From: Coniferiporia sulphurascens
Lineage: Eukaryota > Basidiomycota > Agaricomycetes > Hymenochaetales > Hymenochaetaceae
Reading direction: 5' to 3'
Length of the DNA: 64,000 bases
Assembly: GCA_002794785.1 (NCBI GenBank)
Contig: NBBA01000005.1
Span: forward strand, 1,364,001 to 1,428,000
Each line of letters starts with the position of its first letter. Position 1 is the first letter of the stretch. Under the pieces are notes generated by a model. It had not been told where the DNA came from. It did not search any database and was given only the letters and a program-made list of their open reading frames with translations. Position numbers and translations under genes: made by a program. Below, piece after piece: positions 49,351-60,013 of the stretch.

Positions 49351-51140
49351 TCACGACATTTCATCGTCTACCATGATGACCTTCATTCTCCAGCCTTTGT
49401 GATCCTCGTCTGGTTCACTCTCCGCCCACAATACGTCCTCGTCCTTCACTTCCCTCTTTAGCTCCATTTCCAACGCGTCGGGCACTTCCTCTAGCCCGTT
49501 CACGTCTACTTCCGCGTCCTCCTCGCGTCTCTTACGCAGCGCCAGCTCGTTTTCGTCTTCAATGTCGAATTCATCCTCATGCTCCTCGTACTCTACGTTT
49601 TCGTCGACTTCCTCGAACCCACCCGCAAATGCGCCCCATCGCTCTGGCGTCGGACAATGCCAAAGCAAGATATTCCCCGAATTGGTCGTTGACGCGATGG
49701 CAGGCGCTTTTGGATGCCACTAAGATAAAAAGTCATTGTTTGCGAAGACACGATGTACGGAACAATCTTACGCTAACGTCCAAGAGGGGCTCGCGCCCTC
49801 CGTCTAGGGCGGTTGCAAATTGGCCGTCGGAGGAGATATCCCATATGTATATCTTGTGTGTGGCTGGATCCGCGGAGCCTTCGATGCATGTCAGGACTTA
49901 CACGACCACTCAATGTAAATGCCCGCCCACCTCCTGCCAGCCACTCTCCGTCTGGGCTGTACGACATGTTGTGCCATGCAACTTTGTTGATAGGGTCACT
50001 GAATCTGTACGTGGGCTCTAATTCTTGCTCTTCTTCCTCCAAGTGTGCGGGATAATGGCTTGGAAGATTGAATTGACGAAGGATACGGTCAGAAGAATTG
50101 GTGATAAGACGTCTATGGCAGTTCTCCGGTTAGTGATCTCCTGAGGCGAAAGGGGACTGTTGTGCGCACCGTCCAAACTTTGCAAATCCGAGGCCGCGCA
50201 AAACACCTGCACCCGATATTTTGTACCGAGCTACTAACTGTACGAGTGTAACCTTACAAATGTGCTCTGACACTTTTTGAGAAGATGCATACCAGTTTTG
50301 TTCGTGTATTAAACACCAGCACCGATCCATGTGAGGTCCCGACGAATATATGCTTTCCAGACGGATCGAAACGTGCAACGGTAAGCGCGGAGCTGGGCCA
50401 GATCATAAGTGGCGAGTTGGTGAGTAGGTTGTACGAAACATACCGTTGCTTGTATTCGTCCTCGTCTTCACTCTCCATGAGCTCAACTCGACCTCTGTGT
50501 TCTCCACGCAAGTCGACGAGGTATACCTCGCCAATCGTTAGGAGAACGAGTACAATCTGCCTGTGTCCCGGCCTCAGCAACGATATGACAGTTCAATGAA
50601 AAAGGAATGCGATACGGACATATTCCGAGGATGGAACGACGCAGACAAGACGGGCGCATCGAAGCGAATGGTCGAGAAGCGCCGTGGCGGGTCCGTGTCT
50701 GAGGTGAGGTCCCAGATGATTATGTTCCAGTCTTTCGATGTCGTCAGGATGAAGCGTGAGTTCCTGGACCAGCTGTGTAAGGCGGGCGGGCGGGAGCGCA
50801 GACGAAACGGGGCGATGCGACAGAGTCGAATATAAATGCCGGCACGGACGTACACGACACTCAGCCAAGCACGCACTCGATACTCGTGACGGCCTTGACA
50901 TGGCCCTCGAGGTAGCGGATAGCAGCCTTGGTGTCGAGGTCCCAGATGATGGCAAGCCCGTCGGGGCGGCCGCCTGCGATGTACCGGCCAGAGGGGTCGT
51001 ACCGCACGAAGGACGCGCCCGAAGGAAGTGAAGTCAGCACGGCGGTTGGGTAGGAAGTATTACTGAAGGGATCTTCATAGTTACATTAGACGTGAGTAAG
51101 AAAGCTAAGGACAACACGCACTGAGAGCAGAACCATTCAT
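49351..51140 (-). CDS. SWD1: COMPASS complex subunit Swd1 (RBBP5 homologue), WD40 protein
   Basis: Part of the histone H3 Lys4 methyltransferase complex. Start MNGSALSNTSYPTAVLTSLP; then GRPDGLAIIWDLDTKAAIRY, WSRNSRFILTTSKDWNIIIW, DLRGEHRGRVEL, FDPSGKHIFVGTSHGSVLVF and ISGAGVLRGLGFAKFGR. Later SSDRILRQFNLPSHYPA, KVAWHNMSYSPDGEWLAGG, PLLDVSWHPKAPAIASTTNS and GNILLWHCPTPERWGAFA. The seven-bladed repeat plus an acidic C-terminal tail with GFEEVDENVEYEEHEDEFD is the Swd1/RBBP5 signature. About 11 exons; TGA (minus) at 49351-49353. It is divergent from TTI2 with only about 120 bases between starts. Confidence 0.92.
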
Positions 51141-51263
51141 TGTGGCGTAATTGGTAGTCGGAAGGGAGGTTCAAAAGCTGCAGACGTGATATCTAGACGC
51201 GTCGATCCCGGTCGGGGTCTTTTAGCTTGGTCCCTCAAAGCTCGGGCTCCTTGCCTCAATGCC

Positions 51264-52841
51264 ATGTCCAACGACGAGCTTATTCAAAGACTACATGCGC
51301 CGCCGAGCTTCAAGAACAAACTCGCTGATAGCAGCGAAGTCGCTGAGTGGAACAAAGCTGCCTGCACGATAATACACGAGCTCAGCGAAAGGCGGCCATC
51401 TACAACGCATGTTTTGGCGAGTGTCGCCGCGCTAGATGGGCAAGAAGGATGGCTGGCTACGGAAACCGCCCAACTCGCTCATCGTCGGTGTGCACATTAT
51501 CTAAAGTGGGTGTCTATTCACCTCTGCCAAACTCTCAGATTTCCTCGCGTCAACCGAGACCAACGTCGACACTGTGAAAGCCGTGCTAGAAACCAATGTC
51601 AAGCCGCTCTTCATCTCGAACCCGCACCCGCAGCTCAACCTCTCGACAGGGCGTGCTCTTCCACGAACAGCGGGCGGATCCATGGCCTCACAAGATTACT
51701 ATGATGAACAGACTTGGAAAAATAGTTTGGGTCTCTCCAATGTTGTCTCGTGGTGCATCCGAAATCTACCAGTATGCACTCGTATTGAACGATTGGTAGT
51801 GACTATATGCGCTTACGCCCTATCCTTAAGCCCGAAAGCTACGAACAGGTGTGGCATCTCCTAATCCCGCCGGTCATGACCTTTCTCGACGACTATCAAG
51901 CCCCATATAAACTGCGCGGAGTCAAACTCGTGTCGGAGCTGTTGCAGAATGTGCCGCCGAGCGTGTTGAAACGCACCGGCGTCGGAAACCTCCTCATGAC
52001 TGTGTGTAAGACCGCATCTACACAATCACATAACGGGTGTCGCCAATGCGCAATATTTTTAGTCACTCACGAAAGGGTTGATAACCCTCCACGACGCGCT
52101 GAGCCCGAACCTCATCCGCATTACTGTGTCAGTCATTTTGACACTCGTCGATATGACTACGCCGTCGAGGTCTGCGGAACGTTTTGAGCAACTGTGTATC
52201 GTGCTTGGGGAAAACATAATAGGCGGCGCGTGGGTGTATGCATCAGGCGAGCAAGAGACAATGGAAGCGTCAATGGATGTTTTGCCACAAATTGTGCATG
52301 CACTGGGTGTCGGCAGCACCAGATATTTAAAGGTATCATAATAAATTCCTGTCCTGATCTTTGTTAATTTTTCTCGGCACAGGCACTGATCCCACAGTGT
52401 CTTCATTGCATCGCTCTGAACGAACTGGTACCCAGTCTGGAGTCTTCGGAAATTACATCTCTCAGGGCTCTCCTTTCTATAGTCCAAGAATGCCAGCCGC
52501 GATTACACCGCTGGAAAGGAACGATCATCGCAGGCGTGGGCAAATTCTGGATCGTTAAGTGCGACGAGAAAGGCGGAGCGGGTAATGAGTTTTTCCTCCT
52601 TTCCTTCAGCGACGTTCTGTATACTTATGCAAACTGACATTACTACTAGATCTCGATGCGGTGCGGGACCTCGTAAGAGACATCTTCATTTCGCTGTCAA
52701 AGGCGTGCCCTACCGTACTTGATGTGAGGAGCTTTGCCGCACACACGGATCTACCGGAACGATATGTACTCAATGTTCTTGACCTTCCAGGACGAATATC
52801 CTCAATTGCCAGAAGTTCTGCGGAGCGTTATCACTTATTGA
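51264..52841 (+). CDS. TTI2: Tel2-interacting protein 2 family (Tti2)
   Basis: Part of the TTT complex (Tel2-Tti1-Tti2) that stabilises PIKK kinases such as TOR and ATM. All-helical HEAT-like protein. Start MSNDELIQRLHAPPSFKNKL. Conserved blocks: NVVSWCIRNLP, then after an intron PESYEQVWHLLIPPVMTFLD, DYQAPYKLRGVKLVSELLQN, RTGVGNLLM, LHDALSPNLIRI, VLPQIVHALGVG and ALIPQCLHCIALNELVP. The end reads DEEYPQLPEVLRSVITY with TGA at 52839-52841. About seven exons. The apparent frame shift near 51765 disappears with an intron from GTATGC to CCTTAAG. Confidence 0.85.
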
Positions 52842-53249
52842 GTGGGGACAAGCCAACACAGGCTTTCAATCGTCCAGGCACCGCCTTTTACTGACCTTAT
52901 GCGGCCGGGCAACATCCGATGCCAATGGGTTCTGGGAGAACGCCGTGAGGGGCGTAATATATCAGAAGATCGTCGTCGTCAGGTTGTTGACTTTTTGCAG
53001 TCCGACAAGCCCATCGGGTCTGTGATTGGTTGTGCACTCCTTCTATCCGACAGTATATGATGTAGTCAGTTCTTTTAACGTCTAAACAGCGCCCTTTCTC
53101 TTCAGATCATCTTCGATCCCAATGGTTTAGGGCTAGGAGTTATAAAAAAAGGGTGGCAACAAAGCATACATATTGCGCGATGTGTAGAACACGCCTTCTT
53201 TTTGGGGGATTACACTTCCCGGAGGCCCATTCATAACGTTCGAACTCTT
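52842..53249. other. Convergent intergenic region
   Basis: An open frame continues after the TTI2 stop to 53060 on a different frame but has no conserved content. It is taken as the 3' flank of TTI2 and of the WDR89-like gene. Confidence 0.45.
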
Positions 53250-54745
53250 TTAAATCCCTATAGGAAAATCAAACCTTAGTAACCTACACTTATAGTAAAA
53301 TGTTACACGCACACTTTCCCCATCGTCATTAATAATGCGCTTTCGCGGTGGCGAGTCAACGTCCATGGACTCCCCTCCATTGGATTCCTCGCTCGACTGA
53401 ACAGGCGACGACCAAACGTTTAATCTAGCGTCCTCACCACCAGTTAGTAGTAGACCGTTCTAAAATCCAAGAAAGCACCGGTAAGGGGGAAATTGTAGTC
53501 GGGTGAAAAACAAACGACAAACAGATTCGTCCCAGTGAACACAGCGGACGACTTCGGTGTGTTTCGCAGAATACACTTGATCGAGCGTCCAGCGGGTATT
53601 CACTTCGTGAGGGGATAATAAGGCAATGTCCCCCCTGAAATGAAAATATATGTGAGTTCTAACAGCTTGAAAACAATAAATAAAGGGAATACGCACTCAT
53701 TTGAGCCCGCAAATAGATGGAAAGATCCATTGCGCGAGATATGACAGTCAATGATATAATCGGTTACCCATGGCATAGCAGGATGAGGATGTGCAAGACA
53801 GTCACGGTCAATGTTTTGACTTAAGTCGAGCTGAAGGAAGCTTATAAGTAAGGAAACACAGAAAGTATACCGGAATTATGCACTTCATTAGACCACATGC
53901 TGAGCGTCTCCATATCGCTTACAGCCCATATCTGAGGCCCAGTGGCGGCTCCACGGGTCCAACCAGCCTTAGAGATACTACATCCCCAGTTTCCGACGTC
54001 GATGCTTGCCTCATCTTCGTCCTCTTCGAGTGGATTAGACGTGCAAAGGAGGCCATCGGTGGACGCGGAAAGAAGGACGTTGGTCGAGTTTCCACGTGAG
54101 AAATGTACGGCAGTAATATCGTCTGAGTGAATGGTTGAGTGTCTACGAAGAGGCGCGACCGGGTTTCGCGGATCCCTTTAATGTGAATAAATTAGAGGTT
54201 CTAGAATGTTGTCGGTGCGGATGGGTGTATGCATACCAGTAAAGAATTGACGCGTCCTCTCCTTGTAGAACCGTGCCCGCTGCGACCGTAAGTCCGTCGG
54301 GCGAAGCGTCGCAGGAAAGAAGCGGGACTCTTCTTCCCGAAGTAAGCACTAGATAGTCATGTACGAACTTCGCTTTGTCAATATGTTTTAAAGACGCGTG
54401 TATGCGGTCTTACTAACTCTGCACACCAACTGCGCCGGTACGCTCGTCCCACGCCTTAACGGAGCCGTCTTTACCGCAGGTGAGAAGTACTTCCCGCGCT
54501 CCCTGGAAGGCACCAGCGGTGCACATGTAATTTATGCCCCCATCATGACCGGGCAGAGCTCGGATGACGGTCTTGCAATCCGATTTGTCGAAAAGATGGA
54601 TCGCGTCCGAGGGTGCGGAAGCCGCTGCTGCATAGTGGGATTGCGAAGCCGCGATTGAGAGCACATATGAGTTCTGCGGAAGTGAAGTGCTACTGAGAGT
54701 CCTGTTACTGTTGACGAATGAAGAGGAGACGGCGAGTGCATCCAT
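53250..54745 (-). CDS. WD40-repeat protein, WDR89-like
   Basis: Beta-propeller protein. Start MDALAVSSSFVNSNRTL. Repeats: VLSIAASQSHYAAAASAPSD followed by AIHLFDK, VLLTCGKDGSVKAWDERTG, LLSCDASPDGLTVAAGTVLQ, GEDASILYWDPRNP, HSDDITAVHFSRGNSTNVLL, SASTDGLLC, GSFHLFAGSNEGDIALLSPH, HTEVVRCVHWDES and NGLLLTGGEDARLNVWSS. The separated layout, with ASTDGLLC and GGEDAR blocks, fits the WDR89 group; its function is not established. C terminus RKRIINDDG is weakly defined. About seven exons. The upstream TTG at 54772 is not a start. Confidence 0.8.
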
Positions 54746-55347
54746 TGCGTCCCGCGATAAGTCAAATTTCAATAACTAGAAGGTACAGTAAAAAGAAATG
54801 TCAGATCAGAAACGGAAGCTGACGAAGCTGACATAAGACAACTGATACACGAGCGCCCATTACGCATGTAATTTCACCGAGGCGAACGCACCCTCCCTTG
54901 TTTCCACCCCTCCCTCTCTCATCCACTACCATCGTCGATTACCTCGCTGATCTTGTCGCGCCTCTTTCTTCTCGCTCACGCTACCCTCGACCTTCACTCT
55001 TTCGGTCGAATTTATTCTGCTTTCTGAATTCTCAAAGGCCCATTTCACCGACCTTGGGTCTTTACGCTCTTTGGACATTTACGCTCCCTTGTGTTGGCAG
55101 CTACCAGTCATTCAAAGGAACCTGTCGAACGGGCCCCTCCTGTTCATATAACACTTACCAATTTACGCTCGAAAAAACAAAATACAAAAAAACAAAGGAA
55201 GACCATTGGATATGTCTGGTGAGATCAGGCTTATAATTAGAGTGACGTAGCGCACTCTGATGTGTTGTGCAATGCAGCTCCTCGCCGCCATCGTCTGCCT
55301 CAACGTCTGGACTGGGCCTTGGTTCCTCCTCCCCTCGGTGTGTGCCT
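54746..55347. promoter_or_regulatory. Divergent upstream region
   Basis: Pyrimidine-rich on the plus strand (54890-55090), a typical leader composition. No coding signal that connects to either neighbour. A frame beginning ATGCAGCTCCTCGCCGCC at 55272 is hydrophobic but stops after 32 codons. Confidence 0.4.
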
Positions 55348-55803
55348 ATGGTCTCTCCGCGTTATGGTAGATTAATAAAAGAGCCGATCGCTACAGACCT
55401 CTCCAAGCCCATCGTCGACGACAAGGCCCTTCTGCCCGCCATTATCGTCACCCCTTCCTCCCCGACGTGCGAACGCGATTTCGGCATCGCCTTCCTTGCG
55501 GCCGAACCCAAGGAGACGATTACGTCGCGTGTTATCACCAGCCTGCATAAGGCGGCACCGGCACCAACGCAATTCAAACCTCGCACACTCGTCCTGATTT
55601 TCGTCCCGCTCCTCATTCTCTTTTGTCACTTCCTGACCCACCAGCTCGCCATGCGCCGTCCACATCTCCATCTCGTCCCCTCTGCGGACGGCTCAATCGA
55701 TAACGCAAGCTCGGGCTGGTTTGATCTGAATGACTACTATGGTGCAAGACAAGCTCGAGATTTTGTGATTGAAGAGGGGCCAGTGCACGGGTACCAAGCA
55801 TAG
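55348..55803 (+). CDS. Small single-pass membrane protein, unknown function
   Basis: 151 codons from MVSPRYGRLIKEPIATDLSK. Residues about 78-100 form one membrane helix (LVLIFVPLLILFCHFLTHQL). The C-terminal part SSGWFDLNDYYGARQARDFV is acidic/aromatic and ends VHGYQA. The same frame is open upstream to a GTG at 55267, so a longer, spliced N terminus is possible. No function inferred. Confidence 0.55.
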   Translation: MVSPRYGRLIKEPIATDLSKPIVDDKALLPAIIVTPSSPTCERDFGIAFLAAEPKETITSRVITSLHKAAPAPTQFKPRTLVLIFVPLLILFCHFLTHQLAMRRPHLHLVPSADGSIDNASSGWFDLNDYYGARQARDFVIEEGPVHGYQA

Positions 55804-56225
55804 TGGGAGATGTTGAACCGCGTCGCATCTCAAAGGGATGGGTGTTGTTTATCGCATTGGTTATTTATCATTGGACCTGCGATGCAGTTGAGGAACTGCT
55901 TGGCATATATTAACTTCATTTATTTTTATCGAGGACGCTGCCGGTGCCACGCCCCCCTGACGTTTTCTCGTACATGGTCTGTTTTCCTCAGGGAATTTTG
56001 TTTTGGATACATGTTTCGGCAAGCTTTGCTACTCGCTTTCTATATTACGTCCCTTCCTGGTTACACGCTTCCATTGGACTCTTTGCTTTACGAACTTACG
56101 TATCATGGAACAGGAATAGAGGGAATGCACATGGAATGGGGATTGTGCCTTGCTTTCGGAAAGTGCGAGAGGGACTTGGTATAAGTGAGCTATCATGAGC
56201 GGTACCTTTTGATGGGAACTGAGGA
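55804..56225. other. Likely 3' flank of the small membrane-protein gene
   Basis: AT-rich, with overlapping short frames that resemble nothing known. Confidence 0.4.
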
Positions 56226-56600
56226 CTATGCTTGCGTAATGCAGACATTGAGCATAGCCTGCTCATCGCGTCGATCATGAGGGTCCACCCTCTCGCCGAT
56301 GAATTTGTGTGTGTTTTGGAGACGACAACTGTTTATGGGTAAATTTGTACTTGCTCTAGGGTCGCGGTGCGTTGTTCGGCAGGTGACCTGCCAAGGATTC
56401 GCATGAGGAAACATACAAAAACGCGGCGGTAATCGCTGGTTGCCGTCCTCGCTGAGCTGACTACCTCCGCCTTCACCTCCTTTTAATTTATAAATCAGCG
56501 CTGGCCGCCAGACAGAGTCTTTGATGTGCTGGGCACGGTTAATTGCAGACCAGGCACTAGTGCCCTCGAAGCAGACCTTAAGCGGCTCATCAGTATTCAT
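56226..56600 (-). CDS. Possible hypothetical protein
   Basis: 124-codon ATG frame beginning MNTDEPLKVCFEGTSAWSAI with KDSVWRPALIYKLKGG. No domain recognised. Its ATG faces that of the next gene across 155 bases, which would suit a shared promoter, but there is no other coding evidence. Confidence 0.25.
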   Translation of the reverse strand: MNTDEPLKVCFEGTSAWSAINRAQHIKDSVWRPALIYKLKGGEGGGSQLSEDGNQRLPPRFCMFPHANPWQVTCRTTHRDPRASTNLPINSCRLQNTHKFIGERVDPHDRRDEQAMLNVCITQA

Positions 56601-56655
56601 ACCCTTGACTCGAAAACTTTACTTAGATAGCAGGCGCTAAGGAACTATGGCCTGA

Positions 56656-56661
56656 TATAAA
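56656..56661 (+). promoter_or_regulatory. TATA box of the first four-TM gene
   Basis: TATAAA about 95 bases before the ATG at 56756. Confidence 0.45.
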
Positions 56662-56755
56662 GCGTCCCTTGGCGACTGACAGGATCCGTAGCGCACCTTG
56701 TTCTCATCCCTCCCCCTAGGTCCCCTTCCCCCAAGGCAAGATATACTACCCAGAT

Positions 56756-57593
56756 ATGCTGTGGTTCGTCCGTGTCGGTGTCCTTGGTACGCATCAGATT
56801 CGTGTTCCGCCTCTGTGCATATATCGAGACTACATTCGCAGCTGCCGTTCTGCTCTTCTCATTGATTACGCTGGGCGTGAGCGCGGCCTACATCTCAGAC
56901 ATAAACGGGCTCAGCGACGGGTTTATCACCTTCACGGTGCCCGACTATGCGAATTTGGCGCTCGCGGTCTCAATCATCACACTTGTAGTGCTTGGAGCGA
57001 TGTAAGGACGATTAGTACTTTCTTTGGTGTTGAAACCGACTGATTGATCGTTAGGTTTGTCATCGATTTCATCCGTGGGGGCGCGGTCACGTCGTGGATT
57101 ATCGTGGAGCTGTCTGTTACCGGTTAGCGCCCGCCCGGTACTCCCCATCTCGCTTCTCGTCTAATTAGTATCTGCAGGTGTTCTCATGATTTTGTGGCTT
57201 GCCTCAGCAGCCGATACTGCAGCCGCGAGCGGGGGAGAATCCGTCGACTGCAGCCTCGTCTCAGGTACGTCTGCGTCAGCGTTGCCGGTCTATCAAATAC
57301 TGACTGCTCCGTAGGTGAAAGCGCCTCCATTTGCCGTGACTACCAAGCGATCGAAGCCTTCTCATTTTTAAACTGGATCTTTCGTAAGGGCCCCCTGAAC
57401 CTATTTTGCGTATCGAGGTATTGACGCCCTGCTCCTAGTCATGGGCTACTTCATCACCCTTCTCGTAGTTGCGCTCAGGGCTCAGTCGCGTGGGAACAGT
57501 GTCTGGCGCGGCTCTGTGCGCGAGACCGACTTCTCTGCCGGCGCTACCGGGACGGACGTGCCGATGGTCCAGCAGGGTGGTCCGGTCGTCTAG
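56756..57593 (+). CDS. Four-TM membrane protein, MARVEL-like, paralogue A
   Basis: Small membrane protein with four helices. Start MLWFVRVGVLAAVLLFSLIT, then GVSAAYIS, LALAVSIITLVVLGAMFVID, then SWIIVELS..VLMILWLASAAD, an extracellular-type loop with two cysteines (VDCSLVS and ASICRDYQAIEAFSFLNWI), and the last helix LLLVMGYFITLLVVALRAQS. The cytosolic tail has WRGSVRETDFSAG and ends MVQQGGPVV. About six exons; TAG at 57591-57593. The four-helix layout with Cys-paired loop and FxFLNW before helix 4 resembles basidiomycete MARVEL-domain proteins; the family call is inferred. Closely related to the gene at 59031. Confidence 0.8.
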
Positions 57594-57823
57594 TCTGACG
57601 TCTGCTTAACTAACGGCTCTGTGCCATGTTGTATCTACTTACGATTGGCTGAGGCCAGAATATTACGTGTTCCCAATGCTTCCGAGGTCATCCCCGACAG
57701 ACGCGCTCTGACGCGGCTGTGCGATTCCTGACGCGCACTTTTGTTGATTGACAGATCGGATAAATTGACGTGGGTATACAAGAATTGTGGGTGAAAGCGC
57801 TAGTTTCGCTTGCGCCCGAGTGT

Positions 57824-57834
57824 GTGCCTAGGAT

Positions 57835-57836
<2 letters not shown>
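57824..57836 (+). repeat. Target-site duplication, left copy
   Basis: GTGCCTAGGATGT, matching 58751-58763. The last T merges with the poly(T) tract. Confidence 0.8.
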
Positions 57837-57875
<39 letters not shown>

Positions 57876-58029
57876 GCATTTGTATACCGCTACATTACAG
57901 AGTAAAAGACGCGGATATGAGACCATATGAAGTATTGTGTCAGAGGAGATTAACAAGGTATAAAGTGTCTGGTTTTGAGGCTATGAAATGGTATGAGGTT
58001 TTGTTGTCGGAGGTCTCTAAATGATTTTG

Positions 58030-58680
58030 TCAGGAGGGATGTGAATCGGAAGAGCAAATTGTGAAGGGGGGGGGTGGCGGTTTTATGGATTCTATGATGA
58101 CTAATACTGATTGTGAAAGATGGGAAAAACTACTGGATTTTTTATGTTGTGCATGTGGGCGTGGTTTGAATTGTTTTATGTCCGATATTTGTGACTCTGA
58201 GAGTGGTGATGTGACAGCGCTTGGAGCGGCATGTGTGCGTGAGGCTATGGGCAGGTTGCCATGAGGTGTGAAGGTGTCAGCGCTTGGAGCAGCAGGTGTG
58301 CGTGAGGCTAGGGCCAGGTTGCCATGAGGTGTGGAGTTGACTGCAAATTGTAGGATGACTGATGTTAAGTCTATGCATGGGCCATAGTGGCTGAGGTGTT
58401 CTCGGTAGAGGAAGATATGTTGTGAATTGTGTGGTTGCCCACTAATGCTGATGACCTGTAGTTTGTACTGGCATATGGCCCAGTCTAGTATGTGCTGGTT
58501 GTCGTTAACGAGGTTGAAGGGTTCATATGTGGTGTTGGTTTCGAAGTTTGGCACCGGGAGGTGAAGGAATAGAAGGGGGCATGGGGGGATGGGGGAAAGG
58601 GGGAGTGGAATGGTGAACAAGGCCGTGAAACAGCTCGACGGATGTCTACTGTGAGTGAGGACTGGTGTGGGTGGTTAACC
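58030..58680 (-). other. Start-less open frame inside the retroposed element
   Basis: Open from an upstream TAA near 58680 to the stop at 58030 with no Met codon. Readable segments: TYEPFNLVNDNQHILDWAIC, LQVISISGQPHNSQHIFLYR, and two copies of TPHGNL..ASRT.AAPSA. Not recognised. The open frame may come from the skewed base composition or be a fragment of a coding region. Confidence 0.4.
58211..58336 (+). repeat. 63-base tandem duplication
   Basis: Two copies (58211-58273 and 58274-58336) with the same start GTG(A/T)CAGCGCTTGGAGC and about 90% identity. The unit is 21 codons, so the frame on the minus strand is kept. Confidence 0.85.
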
Positions 58681-58750
58681 CAGAGAGATTAGGGGTGGTG
58701 CAAGTCGGTTTGCGCTGGGTAAGATGATGGTGGTCAGAGGTCAAGGGGTG

Positions 58751-58763
58751 GTGCCTAGGATGT
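58751..58763 (+). repeat. Target-site duplication, right copy
   Basis: GTGCCTAGGATGT, identical to 57824-57836. Confidence 0.8.
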
Positions 58764-58979
58764 ACAAGCGTATTATCGCTGACTCCTATCTCTGGTATGC
58801 CAATATACCTGCAAAAGGCCAAACCTTGCGGATCTGACCCTGGTCGCTACCTGTCTGGTGTGCCATTGTACTCGTTAGCTGTGCTTGAAATGTTCTAGTG
58901 TTTAGGCTCGAACACCATCGGAATAGCTCCGTTTCTTGGCAGATTATTATTAACCTCGTCGTAGTCGCCCATACTTGAA

Positions 58980-58985
58980 TATAAA
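58980..58985 (+). promoter_or_regulatory. TATA box of the second four-TM gene
   Basis: TATAAA 51 bases before the ATG at 59031. Confidence 0.45.
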
Positions 58986-59030
58986 GTCTGTCTCCCCCCT
59001 TGGACTCTGCCAAGCCCACCCTTTTCCTTC

Positions 59031-60013
59031 ATGGCATTCCTACGCTCGTTACGTCTGACAGTTTTAGGTGCGCATCCGCATTCATTTCCGTTTTGCGCCG
59101 CGGCTGACTCGACTGTCCTTTTTTTCACTCTAGTGGCATCCCTGGTGTTCTCAGCAGTCGTGCTTGGGCTGAGCGCGAACTATATTTCCAAGTTCACGGC
59201 TTTCACCATCCCCGGAGTCGTGTCCGTCTCGATTCCAGCATGGGTGGAACTTGCTATCGCTTCCGCGGCGGTCACGTTCGTCTTCGTGCTGCCCATGTGA
59301 GTACCTCTACTATGATACCGATGCGAAGAGCTTAAGACCAATAAAATTGTCAATTCAGGATCCTGATAGATTTTTGGCGTCGGGGGGCTCTAACGTCTTG
59401 GATCCTGACTGAAATAATCGTCCTTAGTGAGGAGCCTACTGTTCCCCTCGCATCTATAAAACTGAATTTCTTGTTTTCAAGCCGTCATTTCTGTTCTGTG
59501 GCTTGCAGACGCAGCAGACATCACCGCTAACACGGACTTGAACTTTCTCGCAGACTTTGGTCTCCCAAAGACATGCCATGGTTTAGACGAGCTTGCCAGT
59601 AAGTACTTAAATATTTCCGCAACGATGTAGCGCGTATGCTGATACAATCTCTCAGAGGACGTAGACGCGCTTGAGATCTTCGACCCCGTACAGTACGGTT
59701 TCCTCAGCGCGCTCGACTTTGATCAGTTTAGCATGTTCTGCCGCTCGCAGACGGCCATCCAGGCATTCGGCTTCCTCAACTGGATATTGCGTGAGTATTA
59801 CTCTTGCTCCTGGGGCTTCTGGACAGTAACAGATATTTTATTATGCATGTAGTCATGGACTACGCGATCGTGCTGTTGATTCTCGCCATCGTAGCGAGCT
59901 ATCGAGGCTGGTCAAGTATCTGGACTACTACCGTCCGCGACGCGGAGTTTTCGGCGCCGAAAGATAAAGCTGAGGAAGTGGATGTGCCAATGGCGGAGCA
60001 CGTCCATGCTTGA
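59031..60013 (+). CDS. Four-TM membrane protein, MARVEL-like, paralogue B
   Basis: Start MAFLRSLRLTVLVASLVFSA, with VLGLSANYISKFTAF, helix 2 ELAIASAAVTFVFVLPMILI, helix 3 SWILTEIIVLAVISVLWLAD, a loop of about 65 residues with cysteines (PKTCHGLDEL and FSMFCRSQTAIQAFGFLNW), and helix 4 MDYAIVLLILAIVASYRGWS. The cytosolic tail SIWTTTVRDAEFSAPKD matches the tail of paralogue A (W..VR...FSA). Intron positions also correspond (after the VL of the first helix, before helix 3). The loop is longer than in A. TGA at 60011-60013. Confidence 0.82.

Larger units (their letters stand above)
57837..58750 (-). mobile_element. Retroposed element with poly(A) tail (minus strand)
   Basis: About 915 bases. On the minus strand it ends in an uninterrupted run of about 34 A (plus-strand T at 57836-57869) and is flanked by a 12-13 bp direct repeat (57824-57836 and 58751-58763). 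That combination is the mark of target-primed reverse transcription (LINE-mobilised retroposon). The body is C/A-rich on its sense strand and very different in composition from its surroundings. It carries a frame of about 215 codons without ATG and a 63-base tandem duplication. No reverse-transcriptase motif is visible, so it is a non-autonomous element, a 5'-truncated element or a processed transcript copy. Confidence 0.75.

Noticed and set aside
51720..51850. Apparent frame shift in TTI2
   Set aside because: A normal intron (GTATGC to CCTTAAG, about 60 bases) joins NLP to PESYEQVWHLL in phase.
55267..55347. Longer N terminus of the small membrane protein
   Set aside because: The frame start there is GTG, not ATG; no splice joint to an upstream ATG kept the frame.
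55810..56198. Cys- and aromatic-rich frames after the small membrane protein
   Set aside because: Two frames are open over the same bases with no conserved features, as expected for a 3' flank.
57836..57869. Poly(T) run as an assembly artefact
   Set aside because: The matching 12-13 bp duplication at the far end of the block explains it as a poly(A) tail. Its exact length may still be uncertain.
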